Shown: piece by piece, positions 36,669 through 47,055 of the stretch
Numbering within the stretch: the first letter of the stretch is position 1
Layout: the number at the start of each line of letters is the position of its first letter
NCBI RefSeq assembly: GCF_900240995.1
Contig: NZ_LT965954.1
Location: forward strand, 755,042-819,041
DNA from: Bacillus sp. Marseille-P3661
Lineage (GTDB): Bacteria > Bacillota > Bacilli > Bacillales > Bacillaceae_J
Reading direction: 5' to 3'
Length of the DNA stretch: 64,000 nt
Position numbers and translations under genes: made by a program
The notes under the pieces: model-generated
The model's database searches: none
Seen by the model: the letters and a program-made list of their open reading frames with translations, nothing else
What the model was told of the DNA's origin: nothing

Positions 36669-37871
36669 TCAATCTTTTCCTGATCGAGTAGGTTCGTACA
36701 ATAAAACACCACTCTTAATATTTGCATTCACTGTTATATCCACTTTCACATTTGGAAACGTAGATTCCCAATTATCCTTTAACGCTTTCCACTCTGCAGG
36801 AAATTTGTTTTTAAACACTCGACCCATTTCAAGAAAATCTACTTTATATTCGCCCTGGGCTTTATGTAACACCTTTTCAATATCGGATTTTATCTTTTCT
36901 TCTGTTTCTTTTTCTAACTCTTTGATTACTTTTTCATCCTTTATAGAAATAGGACAACCCGCTTCGGTAAGGTGAAGGTAAGCATCTAAGTTTACCGTAA
37001 ATGAAGGTTGACCACCTTCATATTTAGGGTTTAGTGCAAATCTTTGGTAAAAAACCTCAACAGATGTCATTTTATTAGGATCCTCAGGACATGAAATTGG
37101 AAGAACCCCCCCTCTAGCATCTTCAATGAAGGGTAGCAGACCTCTGGTTTCATCACTATTTAATGTTCCAATTAGTTTATCGTCTTTGAATACACCGGCC
37201 CCTTTAAGTTGTACTTGTTCATGTGAGCCCGCTTGCCCAGCTTTTTTATTTGAAATCCCTCTATTAATCAGCTCCATTCTAGCAATAACAGGCTGAGTGG
37301 TTTCACTTAAATAAGCTCGTTGAACATCCAATAGCTCCGACTGCGGTGCAACACTTGAGACAGTTGTATAACGGAATAGCTTATCTAATGCTTCACCTGG
37401 AATTACCTCTAATCCTGTCATGGTTGAGATAATATCCTTTGCTTTATCAGGAGTTATGACTATCCACGTTCTCATTCTTAATTCTGGATTCCTTGTAAAG
37501 AAATCTAATATATCTGCTATTCCTTCTTTAGCTACCTCTTCATTCACAACAATTATAAAATTGTGTGCCCAAAACACGCGCCGTGTTGAAACGTTTGATA
37601 AATTTCGGATCGTTTCAAACAAAGTTTCACCGGTTGCTGAAACGGACCAAATAGGATCACCTGTATTACCCGCAGGAGCTCCTGTTTGTCCTCTTGCATC
37701 GGCAGCACGGGCAACCTCAATTGATAATTCTACTTTATCACCACTCTCTTCCTTTGGCTTATCTATACCAACAGCCATCACTAGTGCTAAATCATTAATT
37801 TCTCTTTTACCTGTACAACCAGTAAGAATTAAGAGGAGAAGAAGAACGGAAATAACCACGCGCATTTTCAT
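36669..37871 (-). CDS. GerC-type germination lipoprotein
   Basis: 400-residue lipoprotein with lipobox LTGC near residue 19, the C subunit of a GerA-type receptor. The opening KREINDLALVMAVGIDKP is characteristic of Ger(x)C proteins. The ATG at 37871 overlaps the stop of the A subunit gene (ATGA) and follows a G-run that also encodes the glycines at the end of the A subunit. It should sit on the outer face of the spore inner membrane. Confidence 0.88.
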   Translation of the reverse strand: MKMRVVISVLLLLLILTGCTGKREINDLALVMAVGIDKPKEESGDKVELSIEVARAADARGQTGAPAGNTGDPIWSVSATGETLFETIRNLSNVSTRRVFWAHNFIIVVNEEVAKEGIADILDFFTRNPELRMRTWIVITPDKAKDIISTMTGLEVIPGEALDKLFRYTTVSSVAPQSELLDVQRAYLSETTQPVIARMELINRGISNKKAGQAGSHEQVQLKGAGVFKDDKLIGTLNSDETRGLLPFIEDARGGVLPISCPEDPNKMTSVEVFYQRFALNPKYEGGQPSFTVNLDAYLHLTEAGCPISIKDEKVIKELEKETEEKIKSDIEKVLHKAQGEYKVDFLEMGRVFKNKFPAEWKALKDNWESTFPNVKVDITVNANIKSGVLLYEPTRSGKD

Positions 37872-39895
37872 TCATTTCCCCCCCCTTTCAATTTCTTTGG
37901 TTTTTTAAAAGACTTTTTCTTAACATCCTTATTATTTTTACTTTGGTTATTTACCTTTCCCTTTGGAATCAGTTTGTCACTCTTTGGAGGAATGTTCTCT
38001 TGTTGAACAATTTGATTATGTGCTTCATGATCATTTTCTATTGGTTCAACAGTATCATTTGCTCGTTTAGTATTCTCATCGATTTGGGCTTTGTTGTTCT
38101 CTTCTTTTATTTCATTCTCTAGGTGACTTCCGGAGTCTTCTGCTTCGGTTTTATCGATCGTTTGTTTTCCGGAGTTTTCTTTTTCGGTTCCATTATCTTC
38201 TTGGATGTAGCTGTTGTTTTCCTCCTTAGACTTATCTTCCGATTGAGTTGATTCTTCCTCTATAGTGCCTTTATCCCTCTTTTTATAAGTTTCTTTCTGT
38301 TTTTTCTGTTTTTTTGCAGTTTTGCCCCCTTCACCTAGTTTATCTTTGTCTATGCCTTTATCAGGTGGATCTGGGACTTGATGATCATCTATTCGATATT
38401 CATGACCCTTTGCTAATTGTGGTAAACTTCTCATACTCCACCACGGATACCGGATAACCATATCTTTTTGATCCGACGGCTTGAAAGGTGTCGCTGGAGC
38501 TAAATACGGTTCTCCAAATGAGCGTAATGTAATTGCATGAATAGCTAATATAGAAAATGCAGCAGCAAAGCCTAACAAACCCATTGTTCCAGAAGCAATT
38601 AGAAGCGGAAACCGTATAAGCCGGATTGAAAAGGACGCTGAATAGTTCGGTATAGCAAATGAAGCAATACCCGTTGTCGCTACGATAATAACCATAAATG
38701 GAGAAACTAAACCTGCTTGTACAGCTGCTTGCCCGATAATAAGCGAACCAACGATACTTACTGCTTGTCCTACTGGTTTAGGCATTCGAAGTCCTGCTTC
38801 TCTCATTAACTCAAAGGCGACTTCCATAATGATGGCTTCCACCAATACAGGATAAGGTACAATCTCCCGTCCTGATGCAATAGTTAAAGCTAACATCGTG
38901 GGGATCATTTCCTGATGAAAGCTTGCTAGCATTACATATATCGATGGCATAGTTAAACTTATTACAAAAGCGATATATCTAACAATCCGATAAAAAGTAG
39001 CCGTATAAAATTTAGAATAATAATCGTCACTCGCTTGCAAATACTCCCAAAAGTAAGCTGGCGCTGTAAGAACAAACGGAGTATTATCAACAAATATGGC
39101 AATTTTCCCTTCTAAAATTTCTGCTGCTACCTTATCAGGCCGTTCCGTCGTATTCATAGTTGGAAAGGGAGAATACGCCGCATCTCCAATTAATTCTTCA
39201 ATATAGCCACTGTCTAAAACCCCATCGATCTTAATTTTGTTTAGACGATTTTTTACTTCCTCGACAAGTTCTTCTTTAGCTGTACCTTTTATGTATGCAA
39301 TATTAATATCTGTCTTCGTCTTTTCACCAATAACTAAACTTTCAATTCTTAGTAATGGGTCCCGTATTCTACGACGTACCAATGCAGTATTCGAACGAAT
39401 ATTTTCCGTTAACCCATCCCTTGGCCCCCGAACAACTTGTTCAGTAGCTGGTTCACTAACTCCTCGAGTATCCCACCCCCTTGAAGATAGTGCGATTGCT
39501 TCCGAGCATCCATCTATAAGGAAAATTGAATCACCTGAGAGAATACCATCTATAGCCTTCTGAACTTTTTTAATTGGCTTAACAGACGTCTTTAATAATA
39601 CATGTTCAATAATATTCTGAATTACATTCTCCCGTATTGCACCAACATCACTATTTAATATTAATTCCCTTGTCTTATATACAAAGGTTTCAATAACATC
39701 TTCAATTTCTTGTGTATTTGCAAGACCATCAGTATAAAAACAAACACCTTTTACATCATTTTGTTCATGAAAATAAAACTCTCTTTTTACTAAATCTACA
39801 CTATCTCCTAATATGTCTTTTATTGTAGACACATTCTGATCAATCCGTTCCGAAAATTGACTCTTAAGTTTCTCTTCTATCGATGTATTTTTCAT
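37868..39895 (-). CDS. GerA-type germination protein with long charged tail
   Basis: 675-residue A subunit of the germinant receptor. The N-terminal soluble domain (about 1-265), including the family-like VRGPRDGLTENIRSN, is followed by about five membrane helices (270-470). The usual family length is near 500; here about 170 extra residues follow, rich in Glu, Lys, Asn and Asp and ending in a basic KKKSFKKPKKLKGGG tail. AAGGGG precedes the ATG at 39895. First gene of the A-C-B operon. Confidence 0.87.
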   Translation of the reverse strand: MKNTSIEEKLKSQFSERIDQNVSTIKDILGDSVDLVKREFYFHEQNDVKGVCFYTDGLANTQEIEDVIETFVYKTRELILNSDVGAIRENVIQNIIEHVLLKTSVKPIKKVQKAIDGILSGDSIFLIDGCSEAIALSSRGWDTRGVSEPATEQVVRGPRDGLTENIRSNTALVRRRIRDPLLRIESLVIGEKTKTDINIAYIKGTAKEELVEEVKNRLNKIKIDGVLDSGYIEELIGDAAYSPFPTMNTTERPDKVAAEILEGKIAIFVDNTPFVLTAPAYFWEYLQASDDYYSKFYTATFYRIVRYIAFVISLTMPSIYVMLASFHQEMIPTMLALTIASGREIVPYPVLVEAIIMEVAFELMREAGLRMPKPVGQAVSIVGSLIIGQAAVQAGLVSPFMVIIVATTGIASFAIPNYSASFSIRLIRFPLLIASGTMGLLGFAAAFSILAIHAITLRSFGEPYLAPATPFKPSDQKDMVIRYPWWSMRSLPQLAKGHEYRIDDHQVPDPPDKGIDKDKLGEGGKTAKKQKKQKETYKKRDKGTIEEESTQSEDKSKEENNSYIQEDNGTEKENSGKQTIDKTEAEDSGSHLENEIKEENNKAQIDENTKRANDTVEPIENDHEAHNQIVQQENIPPKSDKLIPKGKVNNQSKNNKDVKKKSFKKPKKLKGGGNE

Positions 39896-40183
39896 AGGTT
39901 TACCCCTTTATCTACAAACAGCTTTAAAACCTTTCACTCTCTAAAAAATAGAGTAGGAAACTGCCCCAAATATTTCGTACTCCAATGTTGGCTTATTTTA
40001 TCTATTTGGTTTACTTAATCCCTATCAACTTCCTTTCCTAAAGTTTTTGTTTTTATTCAAGTACAACTGTTTTAACTGGATATTTTTTGGCTAGTATAGG
40101 GATGATATTTCTTATGCTTCTATGTAGCTTTTTAAAGTTTCAACTTGAGAGAGGTAACCATTACAGATAAAAGGTGAGGAAAC

Positions 40184-40363
40184 ATGGATCTATATCACTC
40201 ATGGATTTATATACACATTTTAAATACAAAATGGTTTATTTGGAGTATTGTTGTTATGGTATTTGGTTTCAACTTTTTAGGTCCTATTTTAGTTTGGTAT
40301 ATAATGAATAGTAAAAAACTGCCAATCATTAAGAAAATTAAACAAAATACGGAAACGAAATAA
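40184..40363 (+). CDS. Small single-helix membrane protein, 59 residues
   Basis: A short frame with AGGTGAGG four bases before the ATG. The protein starts MDLYHSWIYIHIL, has one hydrophobic segment (about 17-42) and a basic tail ending KKIKQNTETK. I do not recognise it. It is divergent from the ger operon, 288 bases away. Small D-type membrane proteins accompany some Ger receptors, but those usually have two helices, so the link is only a guess. Confidence 0.6.
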   Translation: MDLYHSWIYIHILNTKWFIWSIVVMVFGFNFLGPILVWYIMNSKKLPIIKKIKQNTETK

Positions 40364-40427
40364 CTGATAGTATGCTAAGCTAGTCTATGAGGGTTAATTA
40401 AGAGTTTAATTCGAACTTTTCTAGTTG

Positions 40428-41177
40428 AGTTAGAATCCTACTAAGTTTCTGACTCGTTTTACGGGTTTGGCTCTTTTTTATGTCAGAATCCTTCCTTGTT
40501 TCTGACTCGATTCACGGGTTTGGCTCTTTTTCTGTCAGAATCCTTCCTTGTTTCTGACTCGATTCACGGGTTTGGCTCTTTTTCTGTCAGAATACGGCTA
40601 TGTTTCTGACTCGTTTTACAGGTTTTGTTCTTTTCCTGTCAGAATACGGCTATGTTTCTGACTCGGTTTACGGGTTTTGTTCTTTTTCTGTCAGAATACG
40701 GCTATGTTTCTGACTCGGTTTACGGGTTTTGTTCTTTTTCTGTCAGAATACGGCTATGTTTCTGACTCGGTTTACGGGTTTGGCTCCTTTCCTGTCAGAA
40801 TCCTTCCTTGTTTCTGACTCGATTTACAAGTTTTGCTCTTTTCCTGTCAGAATCCTTCCTTGTTTCTGACTCGGTTTACGGGTTTTGAACTTTTCCTGTC
40901 AGAATCCTTCCCTGTTTCTGACTCGTTTCACGGGGTATGCTCTTTTCCTGTCAGAATCCTTCCTTGTTTCTGACTCGATTCACGCGGGTTGCTCTTTTCC
41001 TGTCAGAATCCTTCCTTGTTTCTGACTCGATTCACGGGTTTGGCTCTTTTTCTGTCAGAATCCGACTATGTTTCTGACTCGATCCACGCGGGTTGCTCTT
41101 TTCCTGTCAGAATCCTTCCCTTTTCTGACTCAAAATCCACTGCTCTTACCCTGTCAGAATCCGTCCTCCATTCAGAA
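40428..41177. repeat. 52-bp tandem hairpin array 1 (14 units plus a decayed end)
   Basis: The landmark TTTCTGACTC occurs at 40446, 40499, 40551, 40603, 40655, 40707, 40759, 40811, 40863, 40915, 40967, 41019, 41071 and 41122, a 52-base period with one 53 and one 51. Each unit has GTCAGAA, an 11-base loop and TTCTGAC (7-bp hairpin), then a variable GATTCACGGG-like part and GCTCTTTT. Loops differ (TCCTTCCTTGT or TACGGCTATGT) while the stem is kept. No unique spacers, so not CRISPR. It lies between two converging small genes. Confidence 0.93.
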
Positions 41178-41199
41178 TCAGAGCAGCCCGATCACGTCC

Positions 41200-41385
41200 C
41201 TATTCACCATCTAAATATCGCTCTATTTCAGACTCAATTTGTTCTTGAGTTGGTTCAATACCCTCAAATGGGAATGTAAGCTCATCTTTAAACTGACCAT
41301 TTTTACTTACATGAATGGCTGCCGTTTTTGCGATTTGACTAAATTCAACTTCGAATAAATAACCTTCTCTATGAATAGCCCCCAT
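41200..41385 (-). CDS. Small DUF5370-like protein
   Basis: 61-residue soluble protein, MGAIHREGYLFEVEFS at the start and an acidic helix IESEIERYLDGE at the end. The pattern resembles my recollection of the short Bacillus family DUF5370, of unknown function. GGTGG lies five bases before the ATG at 41385. The 52-bp array begins a few bases after its stop codon, so transcription of this gene would read into the array. Confidence 0.65.
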   Translation of the reverse strand: MGAIHREGYLFEVEFSQIAKTAAIHVSKNGQFKDELTFPFEGIEPTQEQIESEIERYLDGE

Positions 41386-41542
41386 ATTTCCACCGCCTCA
41401 TTTTAATATTAATTTATCCATGAACTTAAATAATATTTAAAATTTCTTTTTCATTCCTTGTCAACAATTGCTGTACATTCCACAGGTTAATAAAAGCTTT
41501 TTATCATAAACTAAGACTATTCTTCGAAAGGGGAATGATGCG

Positions 41543-41782
41543 ATGAACTCAGTTGACTATGATAAAGCATTGTTTTACATGAATCGAGGAGAATGGGATA
41601 ATTTGTTAATATTAATGGTTCGAACAAAAGATGATTTTTTATCCAAAAAAATCGAACAATTTCTGCATGCATGTAATTTCAGCAGGGATTATACAGTTGT
41701 TGAACAGCAAGCCTATCAGCTGCTGACATATGTAGATCACGCCTTATCAGCAGTCCCATCCTCAATAAGCGTCTCTGGATAG
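41543..41782 (+). CDS. YhdB-like small protein
   Basis: 79 residues, soluble and mostly helical: VDYDKALFYMNRGEWDNLLILMVRTKDDFLSKKIEQF resembles, in its pattern, the Bacillus YhdB family of unknown function. AAAGGGG precedes the ATG at 41543 by about nine bases. Position near pgcA and a yhcX-like gene recalls the yhc-yhd region of Bacillus subtilis. Confidence 0.68.
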   Translation: MNSVDYDKALFYMNRGEWDNLLILMVRTKDDFLSKKIEQFLHACNFSRDYTVVEQQAYQLLTYVDHALSAVPSSISVSG

Positions 41783-41819
41783 TAAAAGTATGCTAATATA
41801 TTGGTTTATATATACAAAA

Positions 41820-41848
41820 GAAGGTACCCCTAATGGTACCTTCTTTTT
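41820..41848 (+). terminator. Intrinsic terminator after the YhdB-like gene
   Basis: GAAGGTACC and GGTACCTTC with a short loop and TTTTT. Confidence 0.85.
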
Positions 41849-41950
41849 AGATTGGTCTCCTATCATGGATATGATTGGATTGACGATAATCTTCACATAC
41901 AAATAATTTTTACAATGTATTTTGGTAATTATATTAATGAGGTGAAATTG

Positions 41951-42301
41951 ATGAATCATAAACCAACTGTTGAAGATATTCAACTACAAGAAACACTAAA
42001 TCAATGGGCAGGAAAGCTTATTCATATTAGCAAGCATGAAAATCGTGACATCGATGAAACAAGCATGACACTAAGTAGTGCAAAGTTTCATGAAAGACCA
42101 CCAACTATTGATAATTATGTTGCTCCATATGTTTTACAGTTACATGGAAAAGGAAAAATTGAAACAGACCATCATCAATATGAACAAATACCTAACGAAA
42201 CATATGAAATTCCATTATCAAACCAACATGAAATGACCATCAATAATGAACAAATAATTATAAAAACTGAAGACAGAAGTTATACGATTAAACACCACTA
42301 A
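41951..42301 (+). CDS. Hypothetical soluble protein, 116 residues
   Basis: I do not recognise it. The start MNHKPTVEDIQLQ at 41951 is chosen because GAGGTG lies six bases upstream; the open frame extends further 5' through the preceding terminator region but without a site. The protein is polar, with a helical N-terminal half and a strand-rich C-terminal half rich in His, Gln and Glu. Monocistronic and followed by a terminator. Confidence 0.65.
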   Translation: MNHKPTVEDIQLQETLNQWAGKLIHISKHENRDIDETSMTLSSAKFHERPPTIDNYVAPYVLQLHGKGKIETDHHQYEQIPNETYEIPLSNQHEMTINNEQIIIKTEDRSYTIKHH

Positions 42302-42315
42302 ATCATATACAACTA

Positions 42316-42345
42316 GAAAAAGCCCTATACAGTTTGGGCTTTTTC
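42316..42345. terminator. Bidirectional terminator
   Basis: GAAAAAGCCC and GGGCTTTTTC with a ten-base loop between converging genes. Confidence 0.85.
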
Positions 42346-42362
42346 ACTTTCTTGATTAAATC

Positions 42363-44093
42363 TTAAACAAGCTCATTAATTCTATTCATTAGATCATTGC
42401 TAATCGTTTCTAAACGAAGTTGGCTATCTTGTAAGGACGTTCCTTTTACACCAAAATAAAATTTAACCTTTGGTTCTGTCCCAGACGGACGTATGCAAAA
42501 CCAAGATCCATCTTCAAGGAAATACTTCAACACGTTTGAGCTTGGTAATTCAATCTTCTCTGTTATACCTTCTTCTACAATTGTTCTAACTTTCGTTTGA
42601 TAATCCTCAATACTCACAATGCGCTTACCACCCATATCATTAGGAGGTTCATTGCGGAATGTTGCTAATATTCCTTGTATTTGTTCAGCGCCTTCTTTAC
42701 CTTTTAATGTTAACGACTTTAAGCCTTCACGATAATAACCATATTGTTCAAACAAATCTAACAGTGCTTGATTTAATGTTTTATCTTGTTTCTTATAAAA
42801 AGCAGCTACTTCCACTGCTAACAGTGCAGCTTGAACTGCATCCTTATCTCTCGCAAAATCTCCTATTAAATAACCATAGCTTTCTTCATATCCAAACTGG
42901 AATGTATATTGCCCAGATGTCTCATACTCTTTAATTTTTTCACCAATAAATTTAAATCCAGTCAACGTGTCAATGGTGTCCAATCCAAAATCCTTAGCAA
43001 TTGTCCGGCCAAATTCAGAGGTTACGATCGTTTTAAGAACTACTCCATTTGCTGGCAGGATACCTTGTTTTTTCTTTTCTGATAATAAGTAATGCAGTAA
43101 TAAACCACCTGTTTGATTCCCTGTTAAAATTTCATAATCCCCTTTTTCGTTCTTTACAGCAATTCCAAGGCGGTCCGCATCAGGGTCAGTACCAATCAAT
43201 AAATCTGCATTTGTTTTTAATCCCTCTTGAATAGCCAGTTCAAACGCAGCATGTTCCTCGGGATTAGGTGACTTCACAGTTGAAAAATTAGGATCTGGCA
43301 ACTCCTGTTCTTTTACAACAGTTACGTTTTTAAAACCTAACGCTTCCCAAGCTTTTCTAACTGGTTTATTCGCTGTTCCATGCAGGGGTGTAAAAATCAC
43401 ATTAATATTATTTTCTTTAAACAATTCAGGATTTAGTGAGATTGTCTTCAACTTTTCAATATACGCTGTATCAATTTCCTCTCCGATGCGCTTTAATAAC
43501 CCTTTTTCGAGTAAAGTTGCCTCTTCTTCAACCTGAATTTCCAATTCGTTTTCTACTTCGTTAACTTTAGCGATGACTTCATTGGCAGGTGCAGGTGGGA
43601 GCTGACAACCGTCCTCGCCATATACTTTGAAACCGTTATATTCAGGCGGATTATGACTTGCTGTAATAACAATTCCCGAAAACGCATTCAGATAGCGAAC
43701 AGCAAATGATAATTCAGGAGTTGGTCTTAACTCTTCAAATACATATGTAACAATTCCATGCTTTCCTAATGTCTTCGCAGATTCAATCGCAAATTCAGGT
43801 GATTTATGGCGGCAATCAAAAGCGATAACTACTCCGCGTTTTTTAGCTTCTTCCCCATGTGCCTCAATGTATCTTGCTAATCCTTCAGCAGCTTTACGAA
43901 TCGTATATGTATTCATTCGATTGGTACCTGGGCCAATTTCGCCACGCATACCGCCAGTACCAAATTCTAAATTTTTATAGAAACTATCTTCTAACCACTT
44001 CTCATTATCTTTATTGTCGCTCAAAGTCCGTTTAAGCTCGTCCTCTAATTGATCAAATTTTATCCAACGTTCATAATGGTCTTTCCAACTCAT
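42363..44093 (-). CDS. pgcA: Phosphoglucomutase / phospho-sugar mutase
   Basis: 576-residue alpha-D-phosphohexomutase interconverting glucose 6-phosphate and glucose 1-phosphate for UDP-glucose, teichoic acid and glycolipid synthesis. The phosphoserine loop [11 protein letters not shown] lies near residue 145, the metal loop DPDADRLG near 300, the sugar loop [11 protein letters not shown] near 400 and the phosphate-binding RPSGTEPK near 555. Length fits Bacillus PgcA (about 570). GGAGGAG precedes the ATG at 44093. Confidence 0.93.
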   Translation of the reverse strand: MSWKDHYERWIKFDQLEDELKRTLSDNKDNEKWLEDSFYKNLEFGTGGMRGEIGPGTNRMNTYTIRKAAEGLARYIEAHGEEAKKRGVVIAFDCRHKSPEFAIESAKTLGKHGIVTYVFEELRPTPELSFAVRYLNAFSGIVITASHNPPEYNGFKVYGEDGCQLPPAPANEVIAKVNEVENELEIQVEEEATLLEKGLLKRIGEEIDTAYIEKLKTISLNPELFKENNINVIFTPLHGTANKPVRKAWEALGFKNVTVVKEQELPDPNFSTVKSPNPEEHAAFELAIQEGLKTNADLLIGTDPDADRLGIAVKNEKGDYEILTGNQTGGLLLHYLLSEKKKQGILPANGVVLKTIVTSEFGRTIAKDFGLDTIDTLTGFKFIGEKIKEYETSGQYTFQFGYEESYGYLIGDFARDKDAVQAALLAVEVAAFYKKQDKTLNQALLDLFEQYGYYREGLKSLTLKGKEGAEQIQGILATFRNEPPNDMGGKRIVSIEDYQTKVRTIVEEGITEKIELPSSNVLKYFLEDGSWFCIRPSGTEPKVKFYFGVKGTSLQDSQLRLETISNDLMNRINELV

Positions 44094-44197
44094 AGTTTCT
44101 CCTCCCAGTTCAACTTGTTTGTTTAATTATATTATTGAAACAACATTGTACAACAGCCACTTTTCAGGTTATTAGAAAAATATATGGATTATACATG

Positions 44198-45736
44198 TTA
44201 TTTTTTATATTTTACTTCATAAAGATCATGACGACGATCTTTTAACTGACGCACAGTTCCATTTTTGCGCTGCCTTCTTAAAATTTCTAAATCCACGTCA
44301 CCAACTACTACAGTTTCGATGTTGGCGTTGCATTCCCCCACAATACCATCACGAGCAAATTCAAAATCTGATGGAGTAAAAATTCCAGACTGGGCATATT
44401 GGATATCCATATTTTCTACCTCTGATAAATTACCCACTGTACCGGCAATAACTGTATAAACTTGATTTTCAATTGCACGAGCTTGTGCACAATAACGAAC
44501 ACGTAAATATCCTTGTCGATCATCCGTGCAAAACGGTGTAAAAATGATCATTGCACCTTTGTCTGTTGCTATTCTAGCTAATTCTGGGAATTCAATGTCA
44601 TAACATATTTGGATCGCAATCTTACCGCAGTCTGTATCAAATACTTTTATTTCATCACCGGCAGAAATTCCCCACCATTTGCGCTCATTTGGTGTCGCAT
44701 GGATTTTATATTGCTTTTCGATTGTGCCATCGCGACGGAACAGGTAAGCAATATTATAAATCTGCCCTTCTTCTTCAACGAAATGAGACCCGCCAATTAT
44801 GTTGACATTATATTTAACAGCTAAGTTCGTAAAAAGCTTAATGTACTCCTCGGTAAACTCCGTTAATTTCCGGATTGCTTTACTTGGTGTTTTTTCATCA
44901 AGAAAAGACATTAATTGGGTTGTGAAAATCTCAGGAAAAACCGCAAAGTCAGAGCCAAAATCTGCTGCAACATCCGTATAATATTCAACTTGTTGTGCAA
45001 ACTCGTCAAACGAATGAATTTTCTTCATCATGTATTGAATAGCACAAATCCGTACTGGATATGATGTTTTAAAGTGACGTTTAGTTCTTGCACGATAGTC
45101 TACATTATTCCATTCCATCAATGTGGCATATGATTGTGACGCTTTATCATCAGGCAAATAATTAGGATTGATCCGCATTAATGTAAATCCATTCATAATT
45201 TGAAAAGTGAGAACAGGATCATAAATATTCTGATGTGCAACTTCTTCGACATATTCACGTGGGGATAATTCATTTGCATGTTTATGATAATTTGGAATAC
45301 GTCCCCCAATAATGATACTTTTTAGGTTTAAAAGTCTTGCCAGCTCTTTACGCGCCTCATATAACCGACGTCCGATTTTCATTCCGCGATAATTTGGGTC
45401 TACCATTACTTCGATGCCATACATGTTATATCCTTCTGGATTATGATTTGTAATATAACCTTCATCTGTAATATCATCCCATGTATGCTGATCATCGTAT
45501 TCATCAAAATTTATTAATAAACTTGAGCACGATCCTATGATGTTTCCATCATACTCAACACAAAATTGACCTTCCGGAAAATGTTCGAGATGGCTTAATA
45601 AGTGTTCTCTTTTCCATGGTTCCATATTGGGAAAACATATTTTCTGCAAATTTAATATATCATCAATATCTGTCTCGATAATATTGCGGATTATCATTCG
45701 TTTTTCAAATTTAGTTAAATCGATTTTCTCCGACAT
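44198..45736 (-). CDS. yhcX: GNAT acetyltransferase-nitrilase fusion (YhcX-like)
   Basis: 512 residues in two domains: an N-terminal GNAT domain (about 15-190, with GLKIGRRLYEARKEL-like acetyl-CoA loop seen as YRGMKIGRRLYEA) and a C-terminal carbon-nitrogen hydrolase (about 215-500) with the catalytic triad Glu in FPEIFTT, Lys in KIHATPNERKWW context and Cys in IQICYDIEFPE. It may acetylate an amine and hydrolyse an amide; substrates are unknown. The ATG at 45736 follows AGGA by eight bases and drops a non-conserved 31-residue extension. Confidence 0.85.
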   Translation of the reverse strand: MSEKIDLTKFEKRMIIRNIIETDIDDILNLQKICFPNMEPWKREHLLSHLEHFPEGQFCVEYDGNIIGSCSSLLINFDEYDDQHTWDDITDEGYITNHNPEGYNMYGIEVMVDPNYRGMKIGRRLYEARKELARLLNLKSIIIGGRIPNYHKHANELSPREYVEEVAHQNIYDPVLTFQIMNGFTLMRINPNYLPDDKASQSYATLMEWNNVDYRARTKRHFKTSYPVRICAIQYMMKKIHSFDEFAQQVEYYTDVAADFGSDFAVFPEIFTTQLMSFLDEKTPSKAIRKLTEFTEEYIKLFTNLAVKYNVNIIGGSHFVEEEGQIYNIAYLFRRDGTIEKQYKIHATPNERKWWGISAGDEIKVFDTDCGKIAIQICYDIEFPELARIATDKGAMIIFTPFCTDDRQGYLRVRYCAQARAIENQVYTVIAGTVGNLSEVENMDIQYAQSGIFTPSDFEFARDGIVGECNANIETVVVGDVDLEILRRQRKNGTVRQLKDRRHDLYEVKYKK

Positions 45737-45993
45737 CCGTAACTTCCTTTCCATAACTGTCTCAACAACTATTTTTGAATTTATTTCCACTCCTTTTTTA
45801 GTATGAGAATAATCCACACTTAAATGCAAAAGATTGCTTTTTTAATACAAAAATAAAAATCTTCCACCACTTAAATGATGTATGTCTATTCCTCGTAAAA
45901 GTGTTTCTAACCCGCCAGAAATATGTTACAACATAAAGGGAGCATTAAATTTATTATATAAATATATTTAAGAACCGCTGGGAGGAACACAGC

Positions 45994-46920
45994 ATGAACT
46001 GGAAATCGCCTTATATACTACTAATAATTGCAACAATGTTTTGGGGAGGAAATTTCGTTATCGGTAAAGGATTTTCTGAAACGATGCCACCTTTCACATT
46101 AGCACTTATCCGCTGGATCTTTGCTTTTATATTTTTATATCCATTTGCCCGCAAGGAATTTATACAAAATAAAGAATTATGGAAAAGAGAGTGGAAAATA
46201 ATATTTTGGATGTCACTCACAGGTGTTGCCGGATTTAATACACTTGTCTATATTGCAGTTCACTATACGACGTCCATAAATGCTATACTTGTCAATTCTT
46301 CAACACCTGCCATTATTATATTGCTGTCCTTTTTATTTTTAAAAGAAGGCTTACAAGTAAGGCATTTTATAGGAATTGCTGTCTCTATTATTGGTGTTCT
46401 TTGGATCGTAAGCCGTGGTTCACTAGAGACTTTATTATCCTTATCCATTAACAAAGGTGAAATTTGGATGATTATCGCTGTAATTATATGGTCCATTTAT
46501 TCAATTATTGTAAAAAAACATAATCATAAATTTCCTGCTTCCGGTGTCTTTTTAGTGACAATCCTGATGGCAATTGTAATTCTTTTGCCTTTTTCAGCTT
46601 ATGAATGGTTAACAAATACCTCAATGTATTTTTCTATTTCCGGATTTGCTGGGTTTATGTACCTTGGCGGTTGTGCATCAGTAATTGCTTTCATCTGTTG
46701 GAATAAAGCGGTAGTTGATCTTGGTCCAGGAATCGCCTCTCCATTTTTAAACTTACTTCCAGTATTCGGTTCAGTATTTGCAATTGCTTTTCTTGGTGAA
46801 GAGCTTACGTCTGCTCAGCTAATTGGTGGCACAATAGCCATAACAGGGGTATTAATAACCACTGGATTATTTTTTAAAAAGCCTTTAAGTAGTAGGGTGA
46901 ATCAACATTTGGGTTCTTAA
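45994..46920 (+). CDS. EamA/DMT-family transporter 2
   Basis: 308-residue, ten-helix membrane protein with two EamA halves. Motifs MFWGGNFVIGKGF at the start, FLKEGLQVRHFIGIAVSIIGV closing half one and FLGEELTSAQLIGGTIAITGV closing half two. Likely a metabolite exporter of unknown substrate. GGGAGG precedes the ATG. It is only a distant paralogue of the EamA gene at 19950-20888. Confidence 0.87.
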   Translation: MNWKSPYILLIIATMFWGGNFVIGKGFSETMPPFTLALIRWIFAFIFLYPFARKEFIQNKELWKREWKIIFWMSLTGVAGFNTLVYIAVHYTTSINAILVNSSTPAIIILLSFLFLKEGLQVRHFIGIAVSIIGVLWIVSRGSLETLLSLSINKGEIWMIIAVIIWSIYSIIVKKHNHKFPASGVFLVTILMAIVILLPFSAYEWLTNTSMYFSISGFAGFMYLGGCASVIAFICWNKAVVDLGPGIASPFLNLLPVFGSVFAIAFLGEELTSAQLIGGTIAITGVLITTGLFFKKPLSSRVNQHLGS

Positions 46921-47055
46921 TTGAAATGTAGTTTAACTGAACAATGCACCAAGATAATTGCAAATTTACTCCAATTCAAAAAGTTCACCACTACACAGTT
47001 GGTTTGTATATTATTCGATTTATCTAAATAAAATCCTTTAAATATATTTTATAAA

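Noticed and set aside
40446-41132. CRISPR array
   Set aside because: The whole 52-bp unit is repeated; there are no unique spacers of constant length and no cas genes nearby.
40989-41279. 96-residue plus-strand coding frame
   Set aside because: It is translated array sequence running antisense into the small gene at 41200-41385, without a ribosome-binding site.
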